Shown here: positions 27,086-36,322 of the stretch, in pieces
Layout of the letters: each line of letters starts with the position of its first letter
Position numbering within the stretch: the stretch's first letter is position 1
From: Vibrio ezurae NBRC 102218
GTDB lineage: Bacteria; Pseudomonadota; Gammaproteobacteria; Enterobacterales; Vibrionaceae
Direction of reading: 5' to 3'
NCBI RefSeq assembly: GCF_000467185.1
Contig: NZ_BATM01000038.1
Coordinates: 1 to 64,000, forward strand
DNA: 64,000 bases
Made by a program: the position numbers and the translations under genes
Notes under the pieces: generated by a model
Told to the model about the DNA's origin: nothing
Databases searched by the model: none
What the model saw: only the letters and a program-made list of their open reading frames with translations

Positions 27086-29120
27086 TTTGCGCCGCCTTTT
27101 GCATTTGCTCACGCTTCATTTTTTCAACAAACAAAATCGCCTCTGCCATGCGCTTCTCGATTGGATCAACTGAATCAAACGATGGCTTACGACCATGCTT
27201 TTGCATGAAGGCTTCGATTTTGCGCTCTTGAAAGAGTATCAGCACTTCTTCTTTGGTGATTTGAATCTTATGTGAGTCAATTTCATTCTTAATAGCAAGT
27301 AACACTGGTGTATCAATCGCTTTTGAAAGAACATTAAAGGCATGCTCATAGATATTGTGCTGATCAATCAGGTCAATGCTTAAATTATCTAAATCAAAGC
27401 TCTGGTTTGCCATTTTGATAAATTGGGATTCAGTGCCATCGGCATTTTGACGCGTTTCAATTCGTGAAGGCTTGATAAGAGTTTCAGCAATATAGTGCTG
27501 ACGTACTTCTTCGATCTCTTGTTCTGTTAGTCCTAGGCCTTTGAATTTTTCCTCGATGATTCGAGGTAGGTGTAGTTTATTGGTCACTTCAGGGTCAGAG
27601 CCGCCAGACATAGACTTTTGCACAGCATCATCTTTTAGGACTGCAGCTTGAAGTTCTGTAAAGTCCTCTTGAATGATACGACGCACTTTGTCCGTACTTG
27701 GCTCCATGAAGCCTTTAATCGTCACAGTGCCTGCCTTAGACTTGTTCTTATGCTTCTCTTTTTCTTTTTCGATTTTGTCTTTGTCATTAAATGGGTTATC
27801 GGGCCCATTATCCTTCGAACGCTCGGAGCGAAAATTCAATCTAGGCTCTAAGATCTGTTCCATCAAAAGCGAAGCAGTGATAGCCTTTAGCATGTTATTT
27901 ACCGAATCTTTAATCATGTCATCACCCACCTCTGGGTTAATGATTAGGTTGGTAAATTGCGCATGGGTTTTGTTATGAGAGTCACGCGTACAACGGCCAA
28001 TGATCTGGACTATCTCAGTTAATGAACCACGGTTACCGACGGTAAGTGAATGCTCGCAAAATGACCAGTCAAAGCCCTCTTTTGCCATGCCTAGGGCAAT
28101 GATAAGGTCCATATCATCTATGCCTTTAATATCACGCAAGTAGCCCTGTAGGGCCTCACGCTCTTTGGCGTTATCATTCACCAAATCAGCTACTTTGATA
28201 ATCTTATGGTCACCTTTTCGGCGTACAAACTGTACTCCTGCATCATAGGCTTTAGGGTCTATGCTACGATCATCAATGACATCACCGATTGAGTCGATGA
28301 TATACCCCACCTCATCATACTTGCGTTTGGTGGATTCCATCGAGTTAACATTTGGAATGTGCAGAATGGTTTTTTTATCAGTATCTAGTACATCACTAAT
28401 TTCTTCTAGGTATGAGCCTTGGTAAAAGTGATAACCAATGCCTAAAGATTTAAGATACCGATAGCCATTTAATTGCTCGTAATAGTTATAAGTGACCTTT
28501 TCAAACTTATCTTCATACTTGGGCGGGAGCACTGGTTCTGCATCCCCACGGAAATACGAACCTGTCATCGCTAGGATATGTGCGCTTGAATTATCCATAA
28601 TAGATTGCAGTACTTGACCTAGTATGTTCTCTTCATTGGCGGATACATGGTGAAACTCATCAATGGCAACTAGGCAATTATTGAACTCAGTAGCTAAGAT
28701 GGTTTTAAAGGCGTTACGCAGGGTTGAGTGCGTACAAATCAGTACTTTATCATCTGACCTCATAAAGCGTTTAAATGCCTCAGAGGTAGCACTAGCATCT
28801 ACACAAAGGTTGTTGTGTACATAAACTTCCCAGTTTGCATAGAAGCCATAAGTCATAAGATCTGTATTAGAAAATGAGCCACCAATAGACTTTTCAGGTA
28901 CAGCAATAATAGTCTTTTTGAGGCCTTGATTAAGCATTTTATCTAGTGCGATAAACATCAGGGCACGCGACTTACCTGAGGCGGGCGGTGACTTTAAGAG
29001 TAGATACTTTGCATCACGGTGATCATATGCTCGGGCCTGCATTTCACGCATGCCTAATTCATTGTTATTAACACTGCTTTTGGTTTGGTCGTAGTGTACT
29101 TCCACAAAGTTAACTGTCAT
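27078..29120 (-). CDS. SF2 DEAD/DEAH-type helicase, second gene of the cassette
   Basis: This 680-residue SF2 ATPase has Walker A PPASGKS at 45-51, Walker B DEFH at 154-157, motif III TGS near 189, and motif VI QIIGRCTR near 372, preceded by the motif V-like GMAKEGFDW. The order is that of restriction-type translocases (type I HsdR, type III Res). There is no nuclease motif in its C-terminal 300 residues, which hold a highly charged coiled stretch (about 425-450, KDKIEKEKEKHKNKSK). Start and stop overlap the flanking genes (TAATG upstream, 8 bases downstream). Confidence 0.88.
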   Translation of the reverse strand: MTVNFVEVHYDQTKSSVNNNELGMREMQARAYDHRDAKYLLLKSPPASGKSRALMFIALDKMLNQGLKKTIIAVPEKSIGGSFSNTDLMTYGFYANWEVYVHNNLCVDASATSEAFKRFMRSDDKVLICTHSTLRNAFKTILATEFNNCLVAIDEFHHVSANEENILGQVLQSIMDNSSAHILAMTGSYFRGDAEPVLPPKYEDKFEKVTYNYYEQLNGYRYLKSLGIGYHFYQGSYLEEISDVLDTDKKTILHIPNVNSMESTKRKYDEVGYIIDSIGDVIDDRSIDPKAYDAGVQFVRRKGDHKIIKVADLVNDNAKEREALQGYLRDIKGIDDMDLIIALGMAKEGFDWSFCEHSLTVGNRGSLTEIVQIIGRCTRDSHNKTHAQFTNLIINPEVGDDMIKDSVNNMLKAITASLLMEQILEPRLNFRSERSKDNGPDNPFNDKDKIEKEKEKHKNKSKAGTVTIKGFMEPSTDKVRRIIQEDFTELQAAVLKDDAVQKSMSGGSDPEVTNKLHLPRIIEEKFKGLGLTEQEIEEVRQHYIAETLIKPSRIETRQNADGTESQFIKMANQSFDLDNLSIDLIDQHNIYEHAFNVLSKAIDTPVLLAIKNEIDSHKIQITKEEVLILFQERKIEAFMQKHGRKPSFDSVDPIEKRMAEAILFVEKMKREQMQKAAQNG

Positions 29121-31834
29121 TATTTGCCTGCCTTAGCTTTCATTTCAGTGTACAGTTTAAACAGCACCTCTAGGCGATCTGCATCGGTTTCAAGTGGTTT
29201 GCTGCGACCCGATGCCTTTTGATAGAGCGAGTCCATAAAGGCATCTAGCTCGCTATGAACTTTTAAAAGTGAAGCAGGCATTTTGCTGCGCACGCACAGG
29301 GTCGCTAAAGTATCGCCACTCATTATACGCTCACGGATGATTTGATTAGCAAAGGCCTCTAATTTATCTATGTCGGAGTTAGCTAGGTCTGGCACAGGAA
29401 ATGTGTTGTAACACAGGGTATTTGAGTAGCGATAATCTGTTTTTAAACGCCCACCAACAGTTGCAACCCATAGAGTGTGCATTTTGTTGGAGAGTAATGC
29501 CAAAAGATAACGTGGGGCATCGTATACAACAAAGTTGGAGTCACTCGCGACAGTATCATTGCCTCTAAAATCCATTGGTATATAGTTTCGAGTTTCAGAA
29601 GAAACCCTTGGAATGAATAAACCTGTGCCACGTTTGCTACTGTAACTAGCAAACTCAAACTTGTTTGGTTCCTTTGCAAAGTCACGTGTGGCAGCTTTAG
29701 TGCTATCAAGCCTCATTTTTCTAACTTTGTCTAATCGTGCCTTTATCACTATATTTTTCTCTAACTGTTCCAAGTCAGTCTCATGCAACCAAAGGCACCA
29801 TCTTCTTTTTCCATTAATTAGTTCAGCTGATCCGATATACTCTCTGAGGAATCGTTTAGCAAATGGTTCATTGTTGAATATTTCATTCCTTTCATCATCA
29901 TTTAATATTAGGTTTCCACCGTCTGTGGGCTTATTCCCATACTCGATCATTGGAAAAGAGTTCAAAGCTTTCCACGAACCATCAACAATAATTGATTCAG
30001 AATTTGCCAAATAAGGGCTTATGTTTTTTACAACCGAAACAATATTTTCCGTTATGAGAAGTTTGTCTTCTGAGCTCAAAGTTCGTAGACCCACTATTAC
30101 GCAGATAACAGCTGCCTTATTCTTTGCATTATTTGTCCACTTGAAGGATGTATGAGCAAAACTAATTTCAATGTTATTTTGAAGTATGGATGGCCATAGA
30201 GAACCAGTTTGACTACCTTGGCAAATTGAGTTTGTCGATACCAAAGCAAATTCAGCTGAAGTGTTTCGAATGTATTGTCCAGCAAGGTAGAACCAGCATG
30301 TCACAAAATCTAGTTTTTTATACTTGGGTAACTTTGAAAGGATATGTTTCATATCTTCTTTCTGTTCTTTAGACTGCATTGATGACCCCAGAAACGGCGG
30401 ATTTCCAACAATATAAACCTCACCTTCATTTGGCATCACCGAATTCCAGTCAATACGCAATGCATTTCCTGCATGTAGATTATTGTAGGATTTCAGAGGC
30501 AGTACCGCTTCACTCGACCCAAATTCTTCATTAAATTGTTGGTTCATTTGATGCTCGACAAGCCACAGTGACAACTCAGCAATCTGGCAGCAAAATTCAT
30601 CTAGTTCAATACCATAGAACTGACCAACAGAGATGCCACACTGAGGTGAACCAAAGCCCAACGCCATTTGGTTGCTATTGCCCTCTAGCTCTCTGATGGA
30701 TTTTAAAATTTCCATTTCAAGCAAGCGTAGCTCTCTATAAGCAATGATTAAAAAGTTACCTGAACCACAGGCCATGTCTCCAATTTTAATCTTGCTCAGG
30801 CGGCTACATAGTGCTTTTAGCTCTGTTACTTTACGTGCGGCATTAAAACCAGACTCCAAAACCTTTTGGTGTGCGTCATGCAGTTTCTCTAAAAATAGCG
30901 GGCTGATTACCTTCATAATATTTTCAACAGAGGTATAGTGCATTCCCATGTTTGCACGCTGTTTCACATCAACCACAGCCTGAATCATAGAACCAAAAAT
31001 ATCAGGATTTATCTTTGACCAATCTAGTGCTCCACATTCAATGAGTGCACTGCGAGCTCGCAGGTTAAATTTAGGCACAGGTAGGCTTTCAGCAAACAGA
31101 CCACCATTTACATACGGTAGGCTTTTAATTAGATTTGAGTGATTATCACGCCCAGGTTCATGAGGAGCTAAATCAAGAATGCTAAACACCTCCGCCAATA
31201 TGCTATGCATATCAGAGCCATCTTTTTGCGTAACATCAGCGGTAAGTTGTGTGAACTGATTTTTACCAAAGATACCAGTATCTTCGGCAAAGAAACAAAA
31301 CAGCAAACGCGCCAAAAACACATTCATGGCGTGCAGCTCTTCATCAGTTGATGTGCCGTTATATGCTTTTAAAATATCAAACAGCTTTGCCATCTTCTCG
31401 GCAGCTTTTGCATCAGCAACAGACTCAGAGGCAAGCGAGGCTCGCTCCATTCCAGCTAACGGTAAAAAGAACTCGAATTCTTCATGCAGGTTTTCAAGAG
31501 GCAGTGTAGGCATGGTTTCATTGACTTTAGTATCAAAGGCAATTGCAGTTTCTAGGTTTGTCACCATCAAGATGCGAATACGGTTAGTCTTTAGGCTCTT
31601 TTCATTTTTTAGGCGAACAAGTGCATCAATTGGATCACCGTCAACCACGCGTACCATAGCCCCACCTTTATGGATAACCTCGCGCCCATCTGGCGATGTC
31701 TTTTTGAGTTTTGTCAATGTCGCCTTAGGGATACCAAATGCTTGTACAAAGTCAAACGCATAAGTTTGTGGGGTAATATTTTCAGATAGGGTTTTGAGGT
31801 TATCTTGAACCTCTGTATAAGTAATCTTTGCCAT
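29120..31834 (-). CDS. MmeI-like adenine-N6 DNA methyltransferase, first gene of the cassette
   Basis: The 904-residue protein follows the MmeI (type IIL) order: N-terminal domain, helical spacer with LLFCFFAEDTGIF near 180, methyltransferase with SAM motif DMACGSGNF near 353 and catalytic NPPF near 477, target-recognition domain with YGNKPTDGGN near 642 and YNTFPVPD near 808, and C-terminal helices. NPPF predicts N6-adenine methylation. In MmeI the N-terminal domain cuts DNA using D-x(n)-ExK; here the equivalent stretch (about residues 45-95) has no such motif. It would modify host DNA and give the system its sequence specificity. Confidence 0.9.
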   Translation of the reverse strand: MAKITYTEVQDNLKTLSENITPQTYAFDFVQAFGIPKATLTKLKKTSPDGREVIHKGGAMVRVVDGDPIDALVRLKNEKSLKTNRIRILMVTNLETAIAFDTKVNETMPTLPLENLHEEFEFFLPLAGMERASLASESVADAKAAEKMAKLFDILKAYNGTSTDEELHAMNVFLARLLFCFFAEDTGIFGKNQFTQLTADVTQKDGSDMHSILAEVFSILDLAPHEPGRDNHSNLIKSLPYVNGGLFAESLPVPKFNLRARSALIECGALDWSKINPDIFGSMIQAVVDVKQRANMGMHYTSVENIMKVISPLFLEKLHDAHQKVLESGFNAARKVTELKALCSRLSKIKIGDMACGSGNFLIIAYRELRLLEMEILKSIRELEGNSNQMALGFGSPQCGISVGQFYGIELDEFCCQIAELSLWLVEHQMNQQFNEEFGSSEAVLPLKSYNNLHAGNALRIDWNSVMPNEGEVYIVGNPPFLGSSMQSKEQKEDMKHILSKLPKYKKLDFVTCWFYLAGQYIRNTSAEFALVSTNSICQGSQTGSLWPSILQNNIEISFAHTSFKWTNNAKNKAAVICVIVGLRTLSSEDKLLITENIVSVVKNISPYLANSESIIVDGSWKALNSFPMIEYGNKPTDGGNLILNDDERNEIFNNEPFAKRFLREYIGSAELINGKRRWCLWLHETDLEQLEKNIVIKARLDKVRKMRLDSTKAATRDFAKEPNKFEFASYSSKRGTGLFIPRVSSETRNYIPMDFRGNDTVASDSNFVVYDAPRYLLALLSNKMHTLWVATVGGRLKTDYRYSNTLCYNTFPVPDLANSDIDKLEAFANQIIRERIMSGDTLATLCVRSKMPASLLKVHSELDAFMDSLYQKASGRSKPLETDADRLEVLFKLYTEMKAKAGK

Positions 31835-32220
31835 TTGATAAGTACTGCATGTTATGTCAAATTTTCATCATATTATCATCTATGAAAGTTCATTTCACAG
31901 CCCGATGATTTCTATCTCCTAATAAGTTGGTGACTTTGCCAGCCCAGTCCAAAATTAATTCTGTGGTAATTATTCTTTAACTGATTTTTATCCAAAAATG
32001 AGTCGCAATGCGCTTAAAAGTAATTTTACCGTTCTCTGAATAAATGACGTTTCTTTTCTTAGGGAGTAGCAGGTAGTTCACTCTCACTCAGAGCAAGGTT
32101 GTGCACCCTACACAGAAAGCTCTTAGCTTCACCTTGATGAGTTCTGAACCTTATGCTTGTTTAGTTCTGGGTAGGGATAAGTTGCTGAGGAGCGTTATCG
32201 TAATGGTTTGCTACAAAATG
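31835..32220. other. Non-coding stretch upstream of the restriction-like cassette
   Basis: I find no convincing reading frame longer than a few dozen codons in these 386 bases. They must hold the promoter of the minus-strand cassette. No regulator gene of the C-protein kind is present here. Confidence 0.4.
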
Positions 32221-32246
32221 AAAGTGCTATAAATATGCTATAAATA
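32221..32246 (+). repeat. 26-bp inner direct repeat, tRNA end
   Basis: It is identical and in the same orientation to 21555-21580, about 50 bases inside the attachment site at the intact tRNA. It is a probable arm-type integrase binding site. Confidence 0.75.
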
Positions 32247-32255
32247 GCAGAAATG

Positions 32256-32294
32256 AAAAAAGCCTGAGAAACGAATTGCTTCTCAGGCCTTTAA
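32256..32294 (-). terminator. Element-borne terminator for tRNA-Ile2
   Basis: On the minus strand, AAAGGCCTGAGAAG / TTCTCAGGC followed by six T residues lies directly beyond the tRNA CCA. The insertion took the tRNA's own terminator away (now at 21339-21375) and this one replaces it. Confidence 0.85.
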
Positions 32295-32297
32295 ATT

Positions 32298-32373
32298 TGG
32301 TGGCCCCTCGCAGACTTGAACTGCGGACCAATCGATTATGAGTCGACTGCTCTAACCACTGAGCTAAGGGGCC
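32298..32373 (-). tRNA. tRNA-Ile2 (anticodon CAT, lysidine type), integration target
   Basis: This is a 76-nt cloverleaf with encoded CCA. The 5' half, GGCCCCTTAGCTCAGTGGTT, equals the E. coli ileX/ileY tRNA from memory. The anticodon is CAT, so pipelines often call it Met, but the body is that of tRNA-Ile2, whose C34 is changed to lysidine by TilS to read AUA. The 3' part (32298-32345) is the attachment site and was restored by the element on integration. Confidence 0.93.
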
Positions 32374-32479
32374 TTTGTAGGGTGAAGATTATATGAGATG
32401 GACAGGGGAGTGTCTAGGTGAAGTCACTAGAATAGGGAGTAATAATGTACAGTTTTTGTGCTATCAAACTGATAAATAC

Positions 32480-32506
32480 AAAAAAGGTGAGCCAGTGCTC
32501 ACCTTT
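32480..32506 (-). terminator. Terminator of the rpsU-dnaG-rpoD operon
   Basis: AAAAAGGTGAGC / GCTCACCTTTT forms a stem with a CAGT loop, about 20 bases past the rpoD stop on the minus strand. Confidence 0.88.
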
Positions 32507-32526
32507 TGTACATAAAGACTGATTGT

Positions 32527-34371
32527 TTACTCGTCTAGGAAGCTGCGCAGTGTTTCTGAGCGGCTTGGGTGACGCAGTTTACGTAGTGCTTTTGCTTCGA
32601 TCTGACGGATACGTTCACGAGTAACGTCGAACTGCTTGCCCACTTCTTCTAGAGTGTGGTCAGTGTTCATGTCGATACCAAAGCGCATGCGCAGTACTTT
32701 AGCTTCACGAGGTGTTAGGCCTGCTAGTACGTCTTTAGTTGCAAACTTAAGGCTAGTTGCCGTTGCTGAGTCTAAAGGCAGTTCTAGAGTGGTATCCTCG
32801 ATGAAATCACCCAGATGCGAATCTTCGTCGTCACCGATTGGTGTCTCCATTGAGATTGGCTCTTTAGCGATTTTAAGTACTTTACGAATCTTGTCTTCTG
32901 GCATTTGCATGCGTTCTGCCAATTCTTCTGGCAGTGGCTCACGGCCCATCTCTTGAAGCATCTGACGAGAGATACGGTTCAATTTGTTGATGGTTTCAAT
33001 CATGTGCACAGGGATACGAATAGTACGCGCCTGGTCAGCGATAGAACGTGTAATTGCCTGACGAATCCACCATGTCGCATAAGTTGAGAATTTGTAACCA
33101 CGACGGTATTCAAATTTATCAACGGCTTTCATTAGACCGATGTTACCTTCTTGGATAAGATCCAAGAACTGTAGACCACGGTTGGTGTATTTCTTCGCAA
33201 TAGAGATAACCAGACGTAAGTTCGCTTCTACCATCTCTTTTTTCGCACGGCGAGCTTTTGCTTCACCGATAGACATGCGACGGCTGATGTCTTTAATAGA
33301 CTGAACCGTTAGAGAGGTCTCTTGTTCAATGCTTTTCAGCTTTTGAATAGAGCGACGGATGTCTTCTTCGTTACGACGAATCTTTTCTTTATAAGGTGCT
33401 GTTGAAGACAATACGTTGTCTACCCAAGCATCGCTTGATTCGTTGCCAGTGAAAGTTTTAACAAACTCTTTCTTAGGCATGCCACCGTATTCTACGGTTT
33501 GACGCATGATTAAACGCTCTTGTGTACGAACTCGCTCCATAGAGGTGCGAAGTTGAGTCACAAGGTGATCAAACTGTTTTGGTGTTAGACGGAATTCGCG
33601 GAATACATCATTTACCTTAGCGGTTGCTACTTTGAAGGCTTTGCTGTCGCGGCCTTCGCTGTTAGAAACTAGCTGTAGGTTTTGGTATGTGTTACGAAGA
33701 TTGGTGAACTTCTCTAGAGCTAGCTCTGGATCGATACCTGTATCTTCTTCTTCCTCGTCTTCGTCATCTTCAGCATCGTCAGCGTCTGACTCTTCAAGAT
33801 CGGTTTTAGCCAGCTCTGAACCAACGTGAGTTGCTGTTGGCGCTGTTGTACCGTCATCATCAGGGTCAACAAAACCTGAAATAATGTCTGTTAGGCGAAG
33901 TTCTTCAGCTTGAACTTTATCGAACTGCTCTAAAACATACGGTATTGTGCCAGGAAATTCTGCAACTGATGCTTGAACTTGGTTGATGCCATCTTCGATA
34001 CGCTTAGCGATATCAATCTCGCCTTCACGAGTTAGAAGCTCAACAGTACCCATTTCACGCATATACATGCGCACTGGATCTGTTGTTCGGCCAATTTCAC
34101 TTTCAACGGTGCTTAAAGCGGCAACAGCTGCTTCAGCTGCATCCTCATCGACTTCTGTGCTTTCATCATTGATCGTGTCATCATCGATCTCAGTGGCGTT
34201 TTCTACCACTTTGATACCCATGTCGTTGATCATCTGAATGATATCTTCGACTTGTTCTGAATCTACGATTTCAGGCGGTAGATGGTCGTTAACTTCGGCA
34301 TAAGTTAGATAGCCTTGCTCTTTGCCTTTAAGAACAAGCGCTTTAAGCTGTGACTGCCTATTTTGATCCAT
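32527..34371 (-). CDS. rpoD: RNA polymerase primary sigma factor RpoD (sigma-70)
   Basis: This is the housekeeping sigma factor, 614 residues. It has region 1.1 at the start, 1.2 ([11 protein letters not shown] near 97), an acidic insertion at about 193-212 typical of proteobacterial sigma-70, region 2 with [20 protein letters not shown] near 424, region 3, and region 4 with [20 protein letters not shown] near 580. It is the last gene of the macromolecular synthesis operon, 97 bases behind dnaG. Confidence 0.98.
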   Translation of the reverse strand: MDQNRQSQLKALVLKGKEQGYLTYAEVNDHLPPEIVDSEQVEDIIQMINDMGIKVVENATEIDDDTINDESTEVDEDAAEAAVAALSTVESEIGRTTDPVRMYMREMGTVELLTREGEIDIAKRIEDGINQVQASVAEFPGTIPYVLEQFDKVQAEELRLTDIISGFVDPDDDGTTAPTATHVGSELAKTDLEESDADDAEDDEDEEEEDTGIDPELALEKFTNLRNTYQNLQLVSNSEGRDSKAFKVATAKVNDVFREFRLTPKQFDHLVTQLRTSMERVRTQERLIMRQTVEYGGMPKKEFVKTFTGNESSDAWVDNVLSSTAPYKEKIRRNEEDIRRSIQKLKSIEQETSLTVQSIKDISRRMSIGEAKARRAKKEMVEANLRLVISIAKKYTNRGLQFLDLIQEGNIGLMKAVDKFEYRRGYKFSTYATWWIRQAITRSIADQARTIRIPVHMIETINKLNRISRQMLQEMGREPLPEELAERMQMPEDKIRKVLKIAKEPISMETPIGDDEDSHLGDFIEDTTLELPLDSATATSLKFATKDVLAGLTPREAKVLRMRFGIDMNTDHTLEEVGKQFDVTRERIRQIEAKALRKLRHPSRSETLRSFLDE

Positions 34372-34468
34372 AGATGGTATCCAAATTCTGGTCTGGTGAA
34401 GGAACTAGTTTGCGAAATGCAGACCGCTAATTATAGCAAACTTTTTTACATTACAAGCGTTCAGGGTC

Positions 34469-36235
34469 TCATGCTTTTAAATCTAGCATTAAAGCCAGCA
34501 GCTCCCTTTTTTCTTCGACTGATAAGCCGACACTTCTTTCTTTCGCTTGTAGGGTTTCAATTTGCCGTTCAATACACTGGTAAATTACTTTATCCAGTGA
34601 ATCACAAAATATATCGTCATGATTGTCTTCTTCCTTATAAGTTGGGAGATCCCAGCTTGCCAGAAGTGACAATATGCGTTCTTCTTTTTGATTTCGCCAG
34701 TGCTCTAATAACTGGCCAGTGGTGATATGGGGATGATTTATACACTTATCAACCACATCGAGTAATAAACTTAGCCCAGGTAGGTTAGTTTGACTAACTG
34801 AATCTAGGTTTGGTATTAACTCTACGTAATGCGGGTTCTGTAGCAATAATGCTATGACAACACGCATTGGCGTTCTTTCTATCTTCTTATGCGGCGCTGG
34901 ACGCGCAGATTGCTCGTCTGTTTTGGCGATCAATTGTTGCAGCTGACGCTCATCGACTAAACCTAGTTTTCGTCCAAGTAATTCACGCAGATACATACGC
35001 AGTGTACCGCCCGGTACTTTACTAATCAGAGGGATAGCTAAAGTGCTTAACTTAGCCATGCCTTCTTTACTGCTGGTATCCACTTGCTGCATTAAAGTTT
35101 GAAACATAAATTCTGATAGCGTCGTCGCACTGCGAACTTGCTCTTCAAAAGCCTGTTTACCGTGTTGACGGATATAGGTATCAGGGTCTTCGCCATCCGG
35201 CAAAAACATAAACTTAAGCTGACGCCCGTCGTTTAAATAAGGCAGGGCATTTTCCATTGCTCGCCATGCTGCATCACGACCGGCTCTATCCCCGTCATAA
35301 CAACAAATAATATTGCTGGTTTGACGAAATAGCATTTGCAGGTGATCGCCAGTGGTAGAGGTGCCAAGTGAGGCTACCGCATAGTCCACGCCAAACTGCG
35401 CCAAAGCGACTACATCCATATACCCTTCAACCACCAGAATTTGTTCTGGCGAGCGATGAGTTTGTAGCACTTCATATAAACCATAAAGCTCTTTGCCTTT
35501 ATGGAATATGGGCGTTTCCGGTGAGTTGAGATATTTTGGCGTACCGTCACCTAAGACGCGTCCACCAAAACCAATCACTCGACCACGACGGTCACGAATA
35601 GGGAACATGACTCGACCACGGAAGCGGTCGTATCTATTACCTTTGTCGTTTTCAATGAGCATGCCAGCACTGACTAACGCATCTTGTGCCTGTTTTTGCT
35701 GACCAAATTGTTTTCGTACCGAATCCCATTCATCCGCTACGAAACCAATCTCGAATTTTTGTGCTATTTCTCCGCTGAGCCCTCGGTTTTTTAAGTACTC
35801 AATCGCGGTTTTTCCGGCGCTCGTTTTTAATTGCGAACGGTAGAAGTTAGCGATGCTGCCCAATAAATCATATAGGCTACGTTTCTGTTCAGTATTGGCG
35901 GTCGGGCCTTGGCTACTAAAGCCACCTTGACGCTGTTCTCTTGGAACTTCTAAACCGAGATGAGCGGCAAGCTCTTCAATGGCTTCGACAAACTCAAGAC
36001 GTTCGTATTCCATCATGAAATCGATGGCATTCCCGTGAACACCACAACCAAAGCAATGATAAAACTGCTTTTCTTGGCTAACACTGAAAGAGGGGGTTTT
36101 CTCGTTATGGAATGGGCAGCAAGCACCGTAGTTCTTGCCTTGTTTCTTTAGTTTTACTCGCGCGTCAACGATATCGACAATATCCAGTCGAGCAAGTAGG
36201 TCATCAATGAAGGTACGTGGTATGTGTCCAGCCAT
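34469..36235 (-). CDS. dnaG: DNA primase DnaG
   Basis: DnaG makes RNA primers at the replication fork. I place the start at ATG 36235 (MAGHIPRTFI), preceded by AGGA; an upstream in-frame ATG at 36283 would add 16 unusual residues. The 588-residue protein has the CHC2 zinc motif (CCPFHNEKTPSF and CFGCGVHG near 40-65), a TOPRIM core (VEGYMDVVALAQFG near 264 and YDGDRAGRDAA near 308), and a C-terminal DnaB-binding helical domain. It lies between yqeY and rpoD. Confidence 0.97.
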   Translation of the reverse strand: MAGHIPRTFIDDLLARLDIVDIVDARVKLKKQGKNYGACCPFHNEKTPSFSVSQEKQFYHCFGCGVHGNAIDFMMEYERLEFVEAIEELAAHLGLEVPREQRQGGFSSQGPTANTEQKRSLYDLLGSIANFYRSQLKTSAGKTAIEYLKNRGLSGEIAQKFEIGFVADEWDSVRKQFGQQKQAQDALVSAGMLIENDKGNRYDRFRGRVMFPIRDRRGRVIGFGGRVLGDGTPKYLNSPETPIFHKGKELYGLYEVLQTHRSPEQILVVEGYMDVVALAQFGVDYAVASLGTSTTGDHLQMLFRQTSNIICCYDGDRAGRDAAWRAMENALPYLNDGRQLKFMFLPDGEDPDTYIRQHGKQAFEEQVRSATTLSEFMFQTLMQQVDTSSKEGMAKLSTLAIPLISKVPGGTLRMYLRELLGRKLGLVDERQLQQLIAKTDEQSARPAPHKKIERTPMRVVIALLLQNPHYVELIPNLDSVSQTNLPGLSLLLDVVDKCINHPHITTGQLLEHWRNQKEERILSLLASWDLPTYKEEDNHDDIFCDSLDKVIYQCIERQIETLQAKERSVGLSVEEKRELLALMLDLKA

Positions 36236-36322
36236 AGATCCTAAAGAAAGTTCGTTTGTGCGAGATACAAACAAGCCGTGCATTCAATGAATAGCACGGC
36301 TTGCTTTAATTTTTATTGGGAT

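Larger units (their letters stand above)
21432..32345. mobile_element. 10.9-kb integrative element at tRNA-Ile2 beside rpoD
   Basis: The element is bounded by a perfect 48-bp direct repeat of the tRNA 3' part. It encodes a tyrosine integrase, a cold-shock/Excalibur membrane protein, an AlpA-like regulator, a small unknown protein, an HUH replication protein and a three-gene restriction-like cassette. A 26-bp direct repeat sits inside each end. No capsid, tail, terminase or conjugation genes are present, so it would need a helper phage or plasmid, or spread by transformation. To my recollection V. cholerae VSP-II uses the same tRNA beside rpoD, but the contents differ. Confidence 0.93.

Noticed and set aside
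29661-31763. Antisense reading frames inside the methyltransferase gene
   Set aside because: They are composition shadows of a well-supported gene, without own ribosome binding sites or recognisable products.
25868-31834. Type I restriction, BREX or DISARM locus
   Set aside because: No HsdS, PglZ, BrxC, phospholipase D or DUF1998 gene is present; the recognition domain is fused to the methyltransferase and the nuclease is GIY-YIG.
31835-32220. Hidden toxin-antitoxin or controller gene before the cassette
   Set aside because: No frame with a start, ribosome binding site and reasonable length was found on either strand.
21432-32297. Complete or remnant prophage
   Set aside because: There is an integrase, AlpA and gpA-like Rep but no capsid, tail, portal, terminase or lysis gene.
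32298-32373. Calling this tRNA elongator Met because of the CAT anticodon
   Set aside because: The body matches the lysidine-modified tRNA-Ile2 of E. coli, not elongator or initiator Met.
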